A DNA stretch of 64,000 nucleotides from Verrucomicrobium sp. (GCA_017849585.1 JAFIGT010000011.1:62001-126000); one strand, 5' to 3'; positions 43,733 to 53,864 are shown, counted from the stretch's first letter. Program-made: numbers and translations. Notes: a model not told the origin generated them from the sequence alone.

Positions 43733-45493
43733 ATGAGCGTGACTGGATCAGCGGATCGTAGTTCTGCCGTGGCTGATCTCTTGAAGCGTTCAGCCGGTCG
43801 TGCCGAGCTTATTATTCATTACCACGCCACCCGTGGTTATGAGCTCGTGAGCGCGAATACTGCAGCATCTCTATTATTTGAAATGCCGCCGCAGTCCTTT
43901 GCCCATCGGCCCCGTCCTTGGGAGCAACTACCGCTTTCGCTGGCGACGTATCTGGCTCAGGCTCTTGCCGAGTTTACTGGGAATGAGGAGGAGGCGATGC
44001 CGGATTTTCGTCCAACCTCATCCGATCCAACCGCACCTGCCTATAAATCCACCCTCTTTCATTCCACCAGTGGAGTGGGGGCGGAGGTGAACCTGGAGCA
44101 TTGGTACTTATTTTGTTTCGAACGGGCCGATCTGGCCGCCACCCAGCACCGCAGCAAGGTGGAATCGGGCAAGCTGGAGAATATCGGCGAATTGGCCAGT
44201 GGCGTGGCTCACGATTTCAATAATCTCATCATGGGCATTCAAGCGAATGCCGAGGCTCTCTTGGCGGAACAACAGACGCTGAAGGAAAATCAAAAGAATG
44301 CCCTGATTAATATTGTGCGCGCCTGCTCGAGCGGAAGTGCCCTCACGCGCAGCCTGCTCGGCTATGCGAAGCGGCAACCGCTGGCGATGACGCAATTCAA
44401 TCTCGTCGACATGGTCAATGATGTGGTGCGCATTGACGCGCTCGCGCTGGACGCCGCCCATGAATTGGTAATGGACCCGGCCCTCTCCAGCAAAGCGCCT
44501 CCAATTCTGGTGACCGGTTGCTACTCCAGTCTGAGTCATTGTCTTCTGAATCTCGTCAAGAATGCCCGCGAGGCGATGCCTCGCGGCGGCAAAGTACAAA
44601 TTCATTGGGAAGGGGATGAACAGACCGCGCGCTTGAGTGTGCGAGACAACGGTGTTGGCATTTCGAAGGAAAGCCTAGAACAAATCTTCAAGCCCTTTTA
44701 TTCCACCAAGAAAAGTGGCACTGGCCTCGGTCTCGCCATGGTCAAAGGCATCATGAGCCAACACGAAGGCACGGCCGAAATCGCCAGTGAGGAAAACGTC
44801 GGCACAGCGGTGACCCTGGCTTGGCCCCGCAAAACGACCACACTGAAATCGCCCCCGCGGGCCATTGCGGCAGAACCGCGCAAGACGACCGACGAAATCA
44901 TGAAGGCCAAACCCGCCACGGCCGCTGTGGCTGCGATGGCCGCCAAGACGAAGCGACTTGCCTTCGTCATCGACGACGACGATCTGGTGCGTGGCGGCGT
45001 GCAGGGTTTGCTCCAGCACCTCGGTTATCAGGTGGAAGGCTACGGCCGGGGCGAGGCCGCCATCGCGGCGTTGGCCCCGCAACATGTGCCGAAGTTGATT
45101 CTCGTGGATTACCACATGCCGGGCATGGACGGCTCGGAATTCATCCGGTACTGGTACTCGGAATTGCCGCAGGAATATCGCGAGATCGATACGCAGATCC
45201 TGCTGGTGAGCGGTCACCCACCGAGCCAGTTTCAGGAGATCATCCGCAAGTATTCCGAGCACAACGTCGGCCTGCTACAAAAGCCGTTCAGCATGGAAAC
45301 GCTGCAAAAGAAACTGACCGACTTCAGCGCGCTGCGCAGCATCACGACCCGCATCCGCCCTGGCACGATACCTGGTCGCCCTGTGCCCATCGGTAATCCC
45401 AGCATGCGCAACGCCGTCATCAAGCCCAACGGCAACCCCTCGTTCCGCGGCACCCGCCCCGTGCCCAAACCACGCGTCGCGGATCAAAGCTGA
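43733..45493 (+). CDS. Hybrid sensor histidine kinase with C-terminal receiver domain
   Basis: 586 residues from the ATG at 43733. A soluble N-terminal region (1-140, possibly a degenerate PAS fold) precedes the dimerisation/H-box with H160 (SGVAHDFNNLIMGI), N-box (HCLLNLVKNAREAM, 270-283), G-boxes (DNGVGI, and GTGLGLAMVKGI at 329-340), an Ala/Lys/Pro linker, and a receiver domain (FVIDDDDLVR ... ILVDYHMPGMDG) with acceptor D459. The Arg/Pro/Asn-rich tail (530-586) is unusual. No membrane helix is seen, so it senses inside the cell or through a partner. No DNA-binding output is in the protein. Confidence 0.93.
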   Translation: MSVTGSADRSSAVADLLKRSAGRAELIIHYHATRGYELVSANTAASLLFEMPPQSFAHRPRPWEQLPLSLATYLAQALAEFTGNEEEAMPDFRPTSSDPTAPAYKSTLFHSTSGVGAEVNLEHWYLFCFERADLAATQHRSKVESGKLENIGELASGVAHDFNNLIMGIQANAEALLAEQQTLKENQKNALINIVRACSSGSALTRSLLGYAKRQPLAMTQFNLVDMVNDVVRIDALALDAAHELVMDPALSSKAPPILVTGCYSSLSHCLLNLVKNAREAMPRGGKVQIHWEGDEQTARLSVRDNGVGISKESLEQIFKPFYSTKKSGTGLGLAMVKGIMSQHEGTAEIASEENVGTAVTLAWPRKTTTLKSPPRAIAAEPRKTTDEIMKAKPATAAVAAMAAKTKRLAFVIDDDDLVRGGVQGLLQHLGYQVEGYGRGEAAIAALAPQHVPKLILVDYHMPGMDGSEFIRYWYSELPQEYREIDTQILLVSGHPPSQFQEIIRKYSEHNVGLLQKPFSMETLQKKLTDFSALRSITTRIRPGTIPGRPVPIGNPSMRNAVIKPNGNPSFRGTRPVPKPRVADQS

Positions 45494-45568
45494 ATCGCGT
45501 AACTCTGACTGAATTTGAGATTGGCAGTGCCTTTGCACTGCGCCATTCTCACCTTTGTGACGAAGGGG

Positions 45569-46507
45569 ATGCTTGCCATCAAGGTCAGGGAATCGCTCAC
45601 CGAGTTCATTACAAATCTCCGGCCCTATCGCCGTGTTTTGAGTGCCGCCTCCGGGCTATTGCTTTTCGGCATCGGTGCCTTCCTCGCCTATTGGTGGTTT
45701 TACATCTCAGCCCCGGTACGGCATCTCGCGGATCGCGACTGGCTGGCCGCTCATTCGAGCCGGGCACGGTGGGAGGAAGAACAACTGTCGTATCGTCGTT
45801 CCGGAGCATCACCGGACCTCTGCTTCAGCGGGGACCGCATCAACTATTACGGAGACAAACAATGGCTCCTTTGGCTCATCAGCCAAATCACCACGAATAC
45901 CAATTTTCGTCATTGTGGCTGCACCGAAACGGCCCTCTCCTACATGACCAATCAAGAATCCAAGTCGTGGCAGGAGTGGCTCGTCACCTACAAGGATAAA
46001 TCACAGGAAGAATGGATTCGCGAAGGCTTCACCAAATACGGAGTGATGGTCCATCTTCCCCCACAACCCGAAGACACCGAACTCCTTTTAAAACTCATTG
46101 GTGCCAAAACCTGGCGCACTTTGTGGGGTGGTCCTCAGGAGAAATTGGATCCGGAAATCATTCCAGATTTTGTTCAATACAATGCCTTTCGCTGGCTGCG
46201 AGATTCGGGCTTCGATCCCGTCGTGTATGCCACCGCAAATGCCGCCTCCGCAAACGCGCTGGCCCCAGGTCTCATCAAATACTCCAAATGGCTGGCTCTT
46301 TTCCCCGCCCGGGATGAACTGGGTATTCTTTCCTTTGGCAAAAAATCATCCGAGAAACACAATCGGCCTCAACCCAAATTTAAGGATCCTGGGTTCATGG
46401 TCCTCGTCTATACAGTCATCTTGGGACCTTTACTCCTGAGTGGCGGGCTGTTGGTTTACTCGATTCGCCATAAATCCGTTTCGTCCGATAATACAGATCG
46501 CACTTGA
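45569..46507 (+). CDS. Hypothetical membrane protein
   Basis: 312 residues from the ATG at 45569, which directly follows a GAAGGGG; the frame is open further upstream to 45515. An N-terminal transmembrane helix (about 22-44, ASGLLLFGIGAFLAYWWF) and a C-terminal one (about 275-297) frame a soluble domain with many Trp and a Cys pair (HCGC). The middle (KSWQEWLVTYKDKSQEEWIREGF) is amphipathic. No family is recognised. The GC content is a little lower than in the neighbours. Confidence 0.7.
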   Translation: MLAIKVRESLTEFITNLRPYRRVLSAASGLLLFGIGAFLAYWWFYISAPVRHLADRDWLAAHSSRARWEEEQLSYRRSGASPDLCFSGDRINYYGDKQWLLWLISQITTNTNFRHCGCTETALSYMTNQESKSWQEWLVTYKDKSQEEWIREGFTKYGVMVHLPPQPEDTELLLKLIGAKTWRTLWGGPQEKLDPEIIPDFVQYNAFRWLRDSGFDPVVYATANAASANALAPGLIKYSKWLALFPARDELGILSFGKKSSEKHNRPQPKFKDPGFMVLVYTVILGPLLLSGGLLVYSIRHKSVSSDNTDRT

Positions 46508-46554
46508 AGCTTTTCTCATGTGAATTTGGGTTACATAATCCTGACCTGGAACGC

Positions 46555-47583
46555 ATGGCGAAAAAGAACGATACGGTGGTCAGTCTGGGAACGATCGCGA
46601 AGCTCGCGGGGGTCTCGCGCATGGCGGTTTCCAAGGCCTTGCGGCATCACCCCGGCGTCAGCAAAGCCACGCGCGCGCGGATTGAGCGCATTGCCAAAAA
46701 ACTGCATTATACACCGGACGCGCGACTCGCCACATGGATGAGCCATGTGCGGAGCACGAAGAAACGCGAGTCGGTCGCCCTCGCCTGGCTCAACACCAGC
46801 GACGACGAATCCTGCTGGCGCAAGTTACTGCCGCTGCGTCCGTATTGGGAAGGCGCGATGAAACGCTGTACGGAACTCGGCTATCATCTGGAATCCTTCT
46901 GGATGCATGAACCGGGCATGACGAACCGGCATCTGTCCCAAATTCTGTATCAACGCGGTATACAGGGCGTGCTTATTTCGCCGCCGTACCATCGCGACCT
47001 CGGTCATGTGCGATTGAATTGGCCTCACTTCGCCTGCGCTACGTTTGAGCGAGGACTGCCCGCTCCGGCGTTGCATCAGGCCACGCAGGATTATTATTCC
47101 AATCTCATACTGGTAATCAAACGACTGCGACGGCTGGGCTATCAACGGCTCGCGTTTCTGATTCCTGACCAATCCGACAGCCGGGCGCAACATGGCTGCC
47201 GCGCCGCCGTGGCCTATTATCATACGCAGATTCCCGCTAACCAGCGCATTCCCGTAGCGTCAAATCGCGATCAGGTGGGACCGGAGTTCTACGCGTGGCT
47301 AAAAAAGCACCGACCTGACGTTGTGATCGGTCAGCACAGCGATTTGGTGAAGTGGGTGGAGAAGGCTGGGTTTTCCGTCCCGCGGGACATGGGCGTGGTC
47401 CATCTCGCACTGGAAGATGATTGCAACGATTGGGCGGGCATCCGCGCGAACAAGCGGGAAATCGGTGCGGCAGCAGCGGGGCTCGTGATCTCGCAATTGC
47501 AAAACCATCAGTTCGACTTGCCCGAACATGCCCACACCATTCTCATTCAAGGCGAATGGCAGACGGGTCGGACAGTGAAGTAA
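46555..47583 (+). CDS. LacI-family transcription regulator
   Basis: 342 residues. The N-terminal helix-turn-helix is VSLGTIAKLAGVSRMAVSKALRHHPGVSKATRARI with the hinge helix region KKLHYTPDARLATWM. A periplasmic-binding-protein-like ligand domain follows (GVLISPP, ATFERGLPAPALHQ, YQRLAFLI, PDVVIGQHSDLVKWV). It lies 59 bp upstream of the glycosidase genes on the same strand, so it probably controls the sugar-use operon. The ligand is unknown; L-rhamnose or a rhamnosyl oligosaccharide would fit the neighbours. Confidence 0.93.
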   Translation: MAKKNDTVVSLGTIAKLAGVSRMAVSKALRHHPGVSKATRARIERIAKKLHYTPDARLATWMSHVRSTKKRESVALAWLNTSDDESCWRKLLPLRPYWEGAMKRCTELGYHLESFWMHEPGMTNRHLSQILYQRGIQGVLISPPYHRDLGHVRLNWPHFACATFERGLPAPALHQATQDYYSNLILVIKRLRRLGYQRLAFLIPDQSDSRAQHGCRAAVAYYHTQIPANQRIPVASNRDQVGPEFYAWLKKHRPDVVIGQHSDLVKWVEKAGFSVPRDMGVVHLALEDDCNDWAGIRANKREIGAAAAGLVISQLQNHQFDLPEHAHTILIQGEWQTGRTVK

Positions 47584-47642
47584 GGTTATGTAAATCAACT
47601 GACGCCTTTTCGATCGTCACCATCTCCTCTTTAACTAGGAGG

Positions 47643-50531
47643 GTGAACTCTCCGCTTCCACGCTCGTTTGTCCCGACGCTTTTCACTTCTCTCCTTTTAG
47701 CGCTGGCAATATTCCAGCCTCTTGTCGGACGCGCCGCCGAGGGCGATTATCCGCTCGATTTGAAGGCGGTGGCGAACATGGATTTTCAGGATGAAGTCGC
47801 CGGGGACGGCAAAGGCGGTTGGTCTGACCAAGGGGCGGACAACGATTTGCGCGGCTTTGATATCACGCTACACAATTTCGCGGGCGTTCGCTTCACGATC
47901 ATCAACCCCGCCACGAATCAACGGCGCGCCGTGCTGACCTTCGACAACGCGCACGCCCGCACGGGTCTGAAGACCGCCACAGTGAGCGTGCCTGCTGAAG
48001 CTCCTGCCGCCAGCTATCTGTATTTGCTCCATACTTCGTGTTGGAACCAGGAGCCGAAGGGTACGACCATTGGAATGGTCGATGTCATATTTACAGATGG
48101 GCAGAAACTCCCACTCGAGATCAAGGCGGGGCGCGATATCGCCGATTGGTGGGGCGCGGGCGCGCTTGAAAATGGACGCGTTGTTTTCAGCAAGGCGAAT
48201 GCGAGCAATCACGTGGGGCTTTACCTCAGCCGGTATGCGCTGCCGTCAAAACCAGTCCGTTCCGTTACCTTTACGTCTGCCAACAATGCGGTCTGGATTC
48301 TCCTCGGTGCAACGCTTTCCAATCACGCAGTCGATATGAAAGTGCAGACTGTGCGCTTCACTGCGAATGAGGAATGGAAAGCGGTCGACTTCTCCGATGT
48401 TCGTATCCAACCGGGTAGCGCGCTTGATTTGAGTGCTTCCGTCGAGGCCGGTCCGGCCGGGAAGCATGGACGTGTGATGGCCCGCAAGGATGGCCGTGCG
48501 GTGTTCGAAAAAAATCCCGGCCAGGCGCTACGCTTTTTCGGCTACGACATGGTGACCCCGCACATCATGAACGCCCTCAAGGGCAAGACGGATGAGGAGA
48601 CGAAAGCGAATATCCGGGCGTTTGTAGCGGAGGTGAAGAGACAGGGCTACAATGTCCTGCGTGCGCTGTGCCTCGACACTTATCTGATGGTCGAAGCGGA
48701 AGCGGACCTTGCTTTCAATTCCGCGCGAGTGGATGCGTTCGATTATCTCTTTGCCACAATGAAGCAAGAAGGCATTTATCTCTATCTCGACCTCGGCGGC
48801 TACGGTCTTTTCTACAAGGGATCGTGGGATGAAAAAGTGGTGAAGCGCAACATGAAGGCGGAGCTTTTCTCCGGCAATCCCGACGTACGCGAGAACTGGA
48901 AGGCGGGCGTGACCGCTGTCTTCACCCACGTGAATCCTTATACGAAAACCACGCTGCGCGACGATCCCGCCGTGATTTGCGCGAACTTCTATAACGAACA
49001 GGAGCTCGGGTTCAACAAGCTGACCCAAGCGCCGAATCCAACGACCTATGCGGCACTCTGGCACGCCTGGTTGAAGAAGCGGTACGCATCCACGGCGGAA
49101 ATCGCGAAGGCGTGGAATGACTCGACTGTCGCAGGCATGAAATCGATCGACGAGATTCCGCTGCCGGGTAATCCGTACGGCGTGGATCCCTTGGGAAACG
49201 ATTACGGTTTGTTCCTGCATGGGCTTGAAACCGAGACGGTGGAATGGTACACGCGCGTGGTGGGGGAGATTGGCTACAAGGGACTCGCCTCGCAGTATGA
49301 TTGCAGCCAGATCTACCGCGAGGGCGACGCGCGCGCTTCGCTCCCGGCGGTGTCGATGCATGGTTACCATGCCCATCCGACAAATATGACAAGTGTTGGC
49401 TCACAGGTGGCGCAGAACAGTTCTGTCGCGGCCTATGCTGGTTACTACCGCAGCCTCACTTCCACGCGCCAGTGGGACAAGCCATTCTTCGTGACGGAGC
49501 ATACGCAGTGTTTTTGGAATCAATACCAGCGCGAGGATGGACTGCTCTTCGCGGCTTACTCATCGTTGCAGGATTTTCAGGGATTGATGGTGCACGAGAA
49601 TTCCACGTGGCTGAAGGTTACTGAACCGATGGGAAATTTCAGCATCGGTCGCTCGCCCATCGGTCGCGCGAACGAATTTCTCTCGCATCAACTGTACCGG
49701 CGTGGCGATGTGACCGCTTCCCCGCGCCGGGTGGAGTTGCGCCTCGATCCGGACTATCTCCGCTCGAATATCAATCGGCCCGCCAACTGGTCGCAGACAC
49801 GGCTGGCCTTATTGACGGGATTCGGCTCGCGTTACCCGCGTCCCGACCGGCCTGCGCCATCCCGCGAATCGGATCTGCTGCTCGCTCCGGTTGAGGGATC
49901 GACCATGACAGCAGGCGATTGGGCCGTCAGCGTTTCCGAATCGAAGACAAGTCCTGGCTTCTCGTTGCCGAAAGCGGTCGAAGTGTTGAGGGAGCGCGGG
50001 ATTCTGCCGAAGGGAAATCAAACGGATGTGGCGAAGGATCTTTTCCAAAGCGATACGGGGGAAATTACAATCGTGCCGAAGGAAAAGCGGCTCAGCGTCA
50101 TCACCCCCCGCACGGAGGGCGTGACGTTGGAGGATCAGCAATCGGCCACGCTTGCTGCGCTGACAGTGCAATCAACCAGTATTGCGGCGGCGGTCGCAGT
50201 TACTGCCGTCGATACGCAACCGCTGCGCACGAGCCGCCGGTTGGTACTGGTTTATCTGACTGACACGGCGAATTCCGGCATGGAGTTGTCGGCCGATCGC
50301 ACGACATTGATCAAGCTCGGCACGCTGCCCCCGCTGGTGCGTACGGGAGTGTTGAAGATGTCCCTCCAAAACGAGGCGAGTGGAAAGTTGAAGGTGTGGG
50401 CGCTCGGATTCAACGGCGCGCGGCGGGAATTGATTCCGGGGCAGGTGAAGGATGGTGCGCTCGAGATCACGCTCGACACGGCCAAGCTGAAGCATGGTCC
50501 GACTTCGTTTTTCGAAATTGCAGTCGAATGA
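47643..50531 (+). CDS. Secreted glycoside hydrolase, clan GH-A (GH5-like cellulase fold)
   Basis: 962 residues. The GTG at 47643 is chosen because it begins a signal peptide (FVPTLFTSLLLALAIFQPLVGRAA, cut before EG); AGGAGG lies directly before it, unusually close. Residues ~30-290 are a beta-rich region (carbohydrate-binding-like). The (beta/alpha)8 domain starts near 300: GYNVLRALCLDTYLM, YLYLDLGGYG, ICANFYNEQELGF (acid/base Glu) and KPFFVTEHTQCFW (nucleophile Glu). C-terminal beta domains follow. The substrate is not evident. Its TGA overlaps the ATG of the GH78 gene. Confidence 0.82.
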   Translation: MNSPLPRSFVPTLFTSLLLALAIFQPLVGRAAEGDYPLDLKAVANMDFQDEVAGDGKGGWSDQGADNDLRGFDITLHNFAGVRFTIINPATNQRRAVLTFDNAHARTGLKTATVSVPAEAPAASYLYLLHTSCWNQEPKGTTIGMVDVIFTDGQKLPLEIKAGRDIADWWGAGALENGRVVFSKANASNHVGLYLSRYALPSKPVRSVTFTSANNAVWILLGATLSNHAVDMKVQTVRFTANEEWKAVDFSDVRIQPGSALDLSASVEAGPAGKHGRVMARKDGRAVFEKNPGQALRFFGYDMVTPHIMNALKGKTDEETKANIRAFVAEVKRQGYNVLRALCLDTYLMVEAEADLAFNSARVDAFDYLFATMKQEGIYLYLDLGGYGLFYKGSWDEKVVKRNMKAELFSGNPDVRENWKAGVTAVFTHVNPYTKTTLRDDPAVICANFYNEQELGFNKLTQAPNPTTYAALWHAWLKKRYASTAEIAKAWNDSTVAGMKSIDEIPLPGNPYGVDPLGNDYGLFLHGLETETVEWYTRVVGEIGYKGLASQYDCSQIYREGDARASLPAVSMHGYHAHPTNMTSVGSQVAQNSSVAAYAGYYRSLTSTRQWDKPFFVTEHTQCFWNQYQREDGLLFAAYSSLQDFQGLMVHENSTWLKVTEPMGNFSIGRSPIGRANEFLSHQLYRRGDVTASPRRVELRLDPDYLRSNINRPANWSQTRLALLTGFGSRYPRPDRPAPSRESDLLLAPVEGSTMTAGDWAVSVSESKTSPGFSLPKAVEVLRERGILPKGNQTDVAKDLFQSDTGEITIVPKEKRLSVITPRTEGVTLEDQQSATLAALTVQSTSIAAAVAVTAVDTQPLRTSRRLVLVYLTDTANSGMELSADRTTLIKLGTLPPLVRTGVLKMSLQNEASGKLKVWALGFNGARRELIPGQVKDGALEITLDTAKLKHGPTSFFEIAVE

Positions 50532-52795
50532 ACTCAGTCCACTGGATCACTCCGCCGGATGGCATGGGCGAGAATATCACTTTCCTCGCACGGAGAGCCT
50601 TTGACGTTCTGAAAGGTAACGTTGCTGGATCGCGCAGGTTGCGCGTGTGCGCGGACTGGCGTTACGCGCTTTACGTGAACGACGAGTTCATCGGGAGCGG
50701 ACCCGTGCGCGGCTCGCGCCGACGCTATTTCTATGACGAGTATGCGGTAACGCTTCGCGAGGGAGAAAATTTCGTCGTGGTGGAAGTACACAGTCCGGGC
50801 CGGGCGACATTTGGCGCCGTGCCGGTCATCCCCGCATTGTGGTTGGAGATCGAGGATCTCGTGGCGACCGATGCTGACTGGCAGATGCAGATCGATCCTT
50901 CGCGCCGCCGCGAGGCGCCGCTCTACACCCCTCAAATCGGCTATTCAGAATGTCGCGACTTACGTCGGGAACTAGGTGAATGGACTACTGTACAAATCGT
51001 GGAAGGGGTGCCGGGCGGACGCCAGTTGGTTGCGTGCGATATTCCCCCGCTCACGCACCTACATCACTCTCCGCAAAAATTGATCTCGTGTGGCAGTGTT
51101 CCCGCTTCTCCATGTGACGAGCACGATGGCATTCGCTACGCCGAGCAGATGCAAACGGAGTCACACGAAGAAAAGCAATCCGCCGCAACATGGGTCGACG
51201 GTGAGCTGCAATTCACCCTGACCGCCACGAACAGCGCTTACGCCATTCTCGATTTCGAACAGGAAACGTACGGCTCCGTGCTGCTGGATGTGGACGCCCC
51301 GGCGGGTACAATCCTGGATCTCGGTTATGGCGACGCGCTGTATGATGGTCGCGTGAAGACGTGCTCCGAGCCGTACCGCTTTGCGGATCGGTACATTCTC
51401 CGCGAAGGCCGCCAGCAAATCGAACATCGTCTGCAGGACCGGGGTTTTCGTTATCTGCAAATCGTCGCACGCGGTTTCGATCGAGCTGTTGTACTGCACA
51501 CCATTGAAGTCGAACAGCGCGCCTACCCATTGCCCGCCCGTGCGACGTTCGCTTGCGATGACCCATTCTTGAATCGTCTCTGGGCGATGGCCGACCGCAC
51601 GCTGGCTCTTTGTGCAACCGACACGTTCGTCGATTGCCCGTGGCGCGAGCAAGCGCTCTGGCTCAATGACATGCTCGTGGTCTATCCGTTCTATCTCGCT
51701 TTCACCGGTGATGCCACGCTGCCCGCGCGTTGCTTGCGACTTGCTGCTGATGGACAGCGCGCAAATGGGTTGATTCCCTCTGTCTATCCCTCTGCCGAAG
51801 TACGCGACTCCACGTTTCCCAGCCTGTCCGCGATCTATACGCTTATGCTAGCCGACTACCATCTCTACACCGGCGATGTGGCGCTCGTGTGTGAGTTGTT
51901 GCCGGTGATGGAAAAAGCGCTCGCGGTGTACGACACGTGGTCCGGACCCGACGGGCTTATCCCCGACCAAACCGGTATGTGGAATTTCATCGAGTGGAGT
52001 TCCCCCGGCAGCCGTGCCGATTTGCCGCCCGGCTCGATCACCACGATCCTGAACGTCCTCATCGCCGCCGCCTATCAAGCCGCTGCCACGCTGCATCGTG
52101 TCACGGGTAATTCCGCTCGCGCTGCCGTTTTCCAGCAAAAGCAAGAGCACTTACTCGCTGCGATCCGAAATCGATTCTGGCTGACGGATCGTGAACGCTT
52201 GTGTAATGGCAGTTTTCAGCCTGCGAGCTTCAGTCAACACCCGCACGCGGTGGGATTGCATTACCAGTTGCTGGATGAAAAACAACGCGGTCCCGCACTC
52301 GCCGCGTTGCTCGATCCTTCCGTCGCTCAAACTGATCTTTACTTCCAACACTTCGTTCTCAGCGCCCTTAGCTCTGGTGGTCGTGCCGATGCCGCTCTCG
52401 CGGCGATTCGTCAACTCTGGGGACCGATGGTCGAATCCGATTCTCCAACGATCTGGGAAACCACACGCGGCAAGGATGAATTCAATGGCGTCGGCAGTCT
52501 CTGCCATGCGTTTGCCTGTGCCCCACTTTACTTCATGCAAACGGTGCTGCTCGGTGTACGTCCCCGGCAACCGGGTTTCCGCGAATTCTCGTTCGCGCCG
52601 CAGAGTATTGGTCTGACCTCCGCGTGCGGCACCGTACCCACGCCTCATGGACTCCTCTCCATCGAATGGCATTGCCAGCCTGATGGCTCGCTACGCGGTG
52701 TCATCGACATTCCTCCATCCACTACGGCGATATTCCCGGACGGTTCACAGCTTAGTTCCGGCTCCCACCGCTTCCACCTCCCCACCACCCCATGA
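50528..52795 (+). CDS. Alpha-L-rhamnosidase (GH78)
   Basis: 755 residues from the ATG at 50528, in a 4-bp overlap with the preceding gene. N-terminal beta domains (VCADWRYALYVNDEFIGSGPVRG, PALWLEIEDL) are followed by an (alpha/alpha)6 catalytic domain with DTFVDCPWREQALWLNDM, GLIPDQTGMWNFIEW, PTIWETTRGKDEFNGVGSLCHAF and a closing beta domain starting VRPRQPGFREFSF. These are GH78 hallmarks. No signal peptide is seen, so it may be cytoplasmic and act on imported rhamnosides. It removes terminal L-rhamnose. Confidence 0.85.
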   Translation: MNSVHWITPPDGMGENITFLARRAFDVLKGNVAGSRRLRVCADWRYALYVNDEFIGSGPVRGSRRRYFYDEYAVTLREGENFVVVEVHSPGRATFGAVPVIPALWLEIEDLVATDADWQMQIDPSRRREAPLYTPQIGYSECRDLRRELGEWTTVQIVEGVPGGRQLVACDIPPLTHLHHSPQKLISCGSVPASPCDEHDGIRYAEQMQTESHEEKQSAATWVDGELQFTLTATNSAYAILDFEQETYGSVLLDVDAPAGTILDLGYGDALYDGRVKTCSEPYRFADRYILREGRQQIEHRLQDRGFRYLQIVARGFDRAVVLHTIEVEQRAYPLPARATFACDDPFLNRLWAMADRTLALCATDTFVDCPWREQALWLNDMLVVYPFYLAFTGDATLPARCLRLAADGQRANGLIPSVYPSAEVRDSTFPSLSAIYTLMLADYHLYTGDVALVCELLPVMEKALAVYDTWSGPDGLIPDQTGMWNFIEWSSPGSRADLPPGSITTILNVLIAAAYQAAATLHRVTGNSARAAVFQQKQEHLLAAIRNRFWLTDRERLCNGSFQPASFSQHPHAVGLHYQLLDEKQRGPALAALLDPSVAQTDLYFQHFVLSALSSGGRADAALAAIRQLWGPMVESDSPTIWETTRGKDEFNGVGSLCHAFACAPLYFMQTVLLGVRPRQPGFREFSFAPQSIGLTSACGTVPTPHGLLSIEWHCQPDGSLRGVIDIPPSTTAIFPDGSQLSSGSHRFHLPTTP

Positions 52796-53775
52796 ACTCA
52801 AATCGTTACTCCGTCATCCTCGGCAATCTCGGCAACACCTGCGACCGCTTTCTGCCCACCGGCTACAAGGAAGCGTTTCCCAAAAAGGAAATGATTCGGC
52901 AAGCGGCGGCTATTCCCGGCATCGCTGGCATTGAACTTGTCGGCACGTGGGATATCACCGAAAGCAATGTCGCGGAAATCAAGAGCGCCTTGCAGGAGTA
53001 CCGTCTTGTCTGCGTTTCGATCATCCCCGATCTTTTCTCGCAGAAACGCTGGGGCCTCGGCAGTTTCAGCGCGAAGGATCCCACCATTCGCCAGCAGGCG
53101 CTCGACGAGACCCGCAGCGTCTGTCGCATTGCTCGCGAGATGGAATGTCCGCTGATCAATCTCTGGCTCGGGCAGGACGGCTACGATTATCCCCTCACTG
53201 CCGATTATCGCGGGCAACGCCGGATTCTGATGGAAGGACTGCACATTGTCGCCAGTGAATTTCCCGATTTGAAATTTGCACTCGAGTACAAGCCCAAGGA
53301 ACCACGCAATCACTCCTTCCAGGCGCGCGCCGCGGACACGCTGCTCATGGCGCAGGAAACCGGTCTCGACAATGTCGGCGTCTGCATCGACGTCGGCCAT
53401 GCATTTGTCGGCGGGGAGAATGTCTCCGAGTCTGCCGTGATTTTGCAGCACTACGGGCAGAAACTTTTCCATATGCATTTCAACGACAATTTCCGTTCGT
53501 GGGATGATGACATGATCGTCGGTTCGGTACATCTCGTGGAATATGTCGAGTTGCTCTTCTGGCTGCAGGAGACGGGTTACACCGGTTGGTATTCCATGGA
53601 TCAATATCCCTACCGGGAAGACGGGGCGCGCGCTGTTGCGGAGAGCGTCGCGTTTCTCTGCGAAATTGAAAAACGACTCACGCCGCAACGGTGCGAACAG
53701 ATTCGCCAGCTGATCGCCACGGGTGATGCCACCCAGTCGACACGATGGATGAGAGAGTTAATTTTTAAGAGTTGA
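52792..53775 (+). CDS. Sugar (phosphate) isomerase/epimerase, xylose-isomerase-like TIM barrel
   Basis: 327 residues. The TIM-barrel metal ligands appear in order: ELVGTW, FALEYKPKEPRNH (Glu), CIDVGHAFVGGEN (Asp, His), LFHMHFNDNFRSWDDD (His, Asp) and YSMDQYPYREDG. The architecture matches the AP-endonuclease-2/xylose-isomerase-like superfamily, which includes the Pseudomonas-type L-rhamnose isomerase. With a rhamnosidase just upstream (ATGA overlap), an isomerase acting on released rhamnose is likely, but other ketose epimerisations are possible. Confidence 0.82.
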   Translation: MNSNRYSVILGNLGNTCDRFLPTGYKEAFPKKEMIRQAAAIPGIAGIELVGTWDITESNVAEIKSALQEYRLVCVSIIPDLFSQKRWGLGSFSAKDPTIRQQALDETRSVCRIAREMECPLINLWLGQDGYDYPLTADYRGQRRILMEGLHIVASEFPDLKFALEYKPKEPRNHSFQARAADTLLMAQETGLDNVGVCIDVGHAFVGGENVSESAVILQHYGQKLFHMHFNDNFRSWDDDMIVGSVHLVEYVELLFWLQETGYTGWYSMDQYPYREDGARAVAESVAFLCEIEKRLTPQRCEQIRQLIATGDATQSTRWMRELIFKS

Positions 53776-53864
53776 GCGAGTCGAAGGTACCGCTGCGAAG
53801 ATCGACAGAAGGCTCCAAAAAATTCCATTTGCGTGAATCGGTTCCCCGATTACTTTGGGAATCT

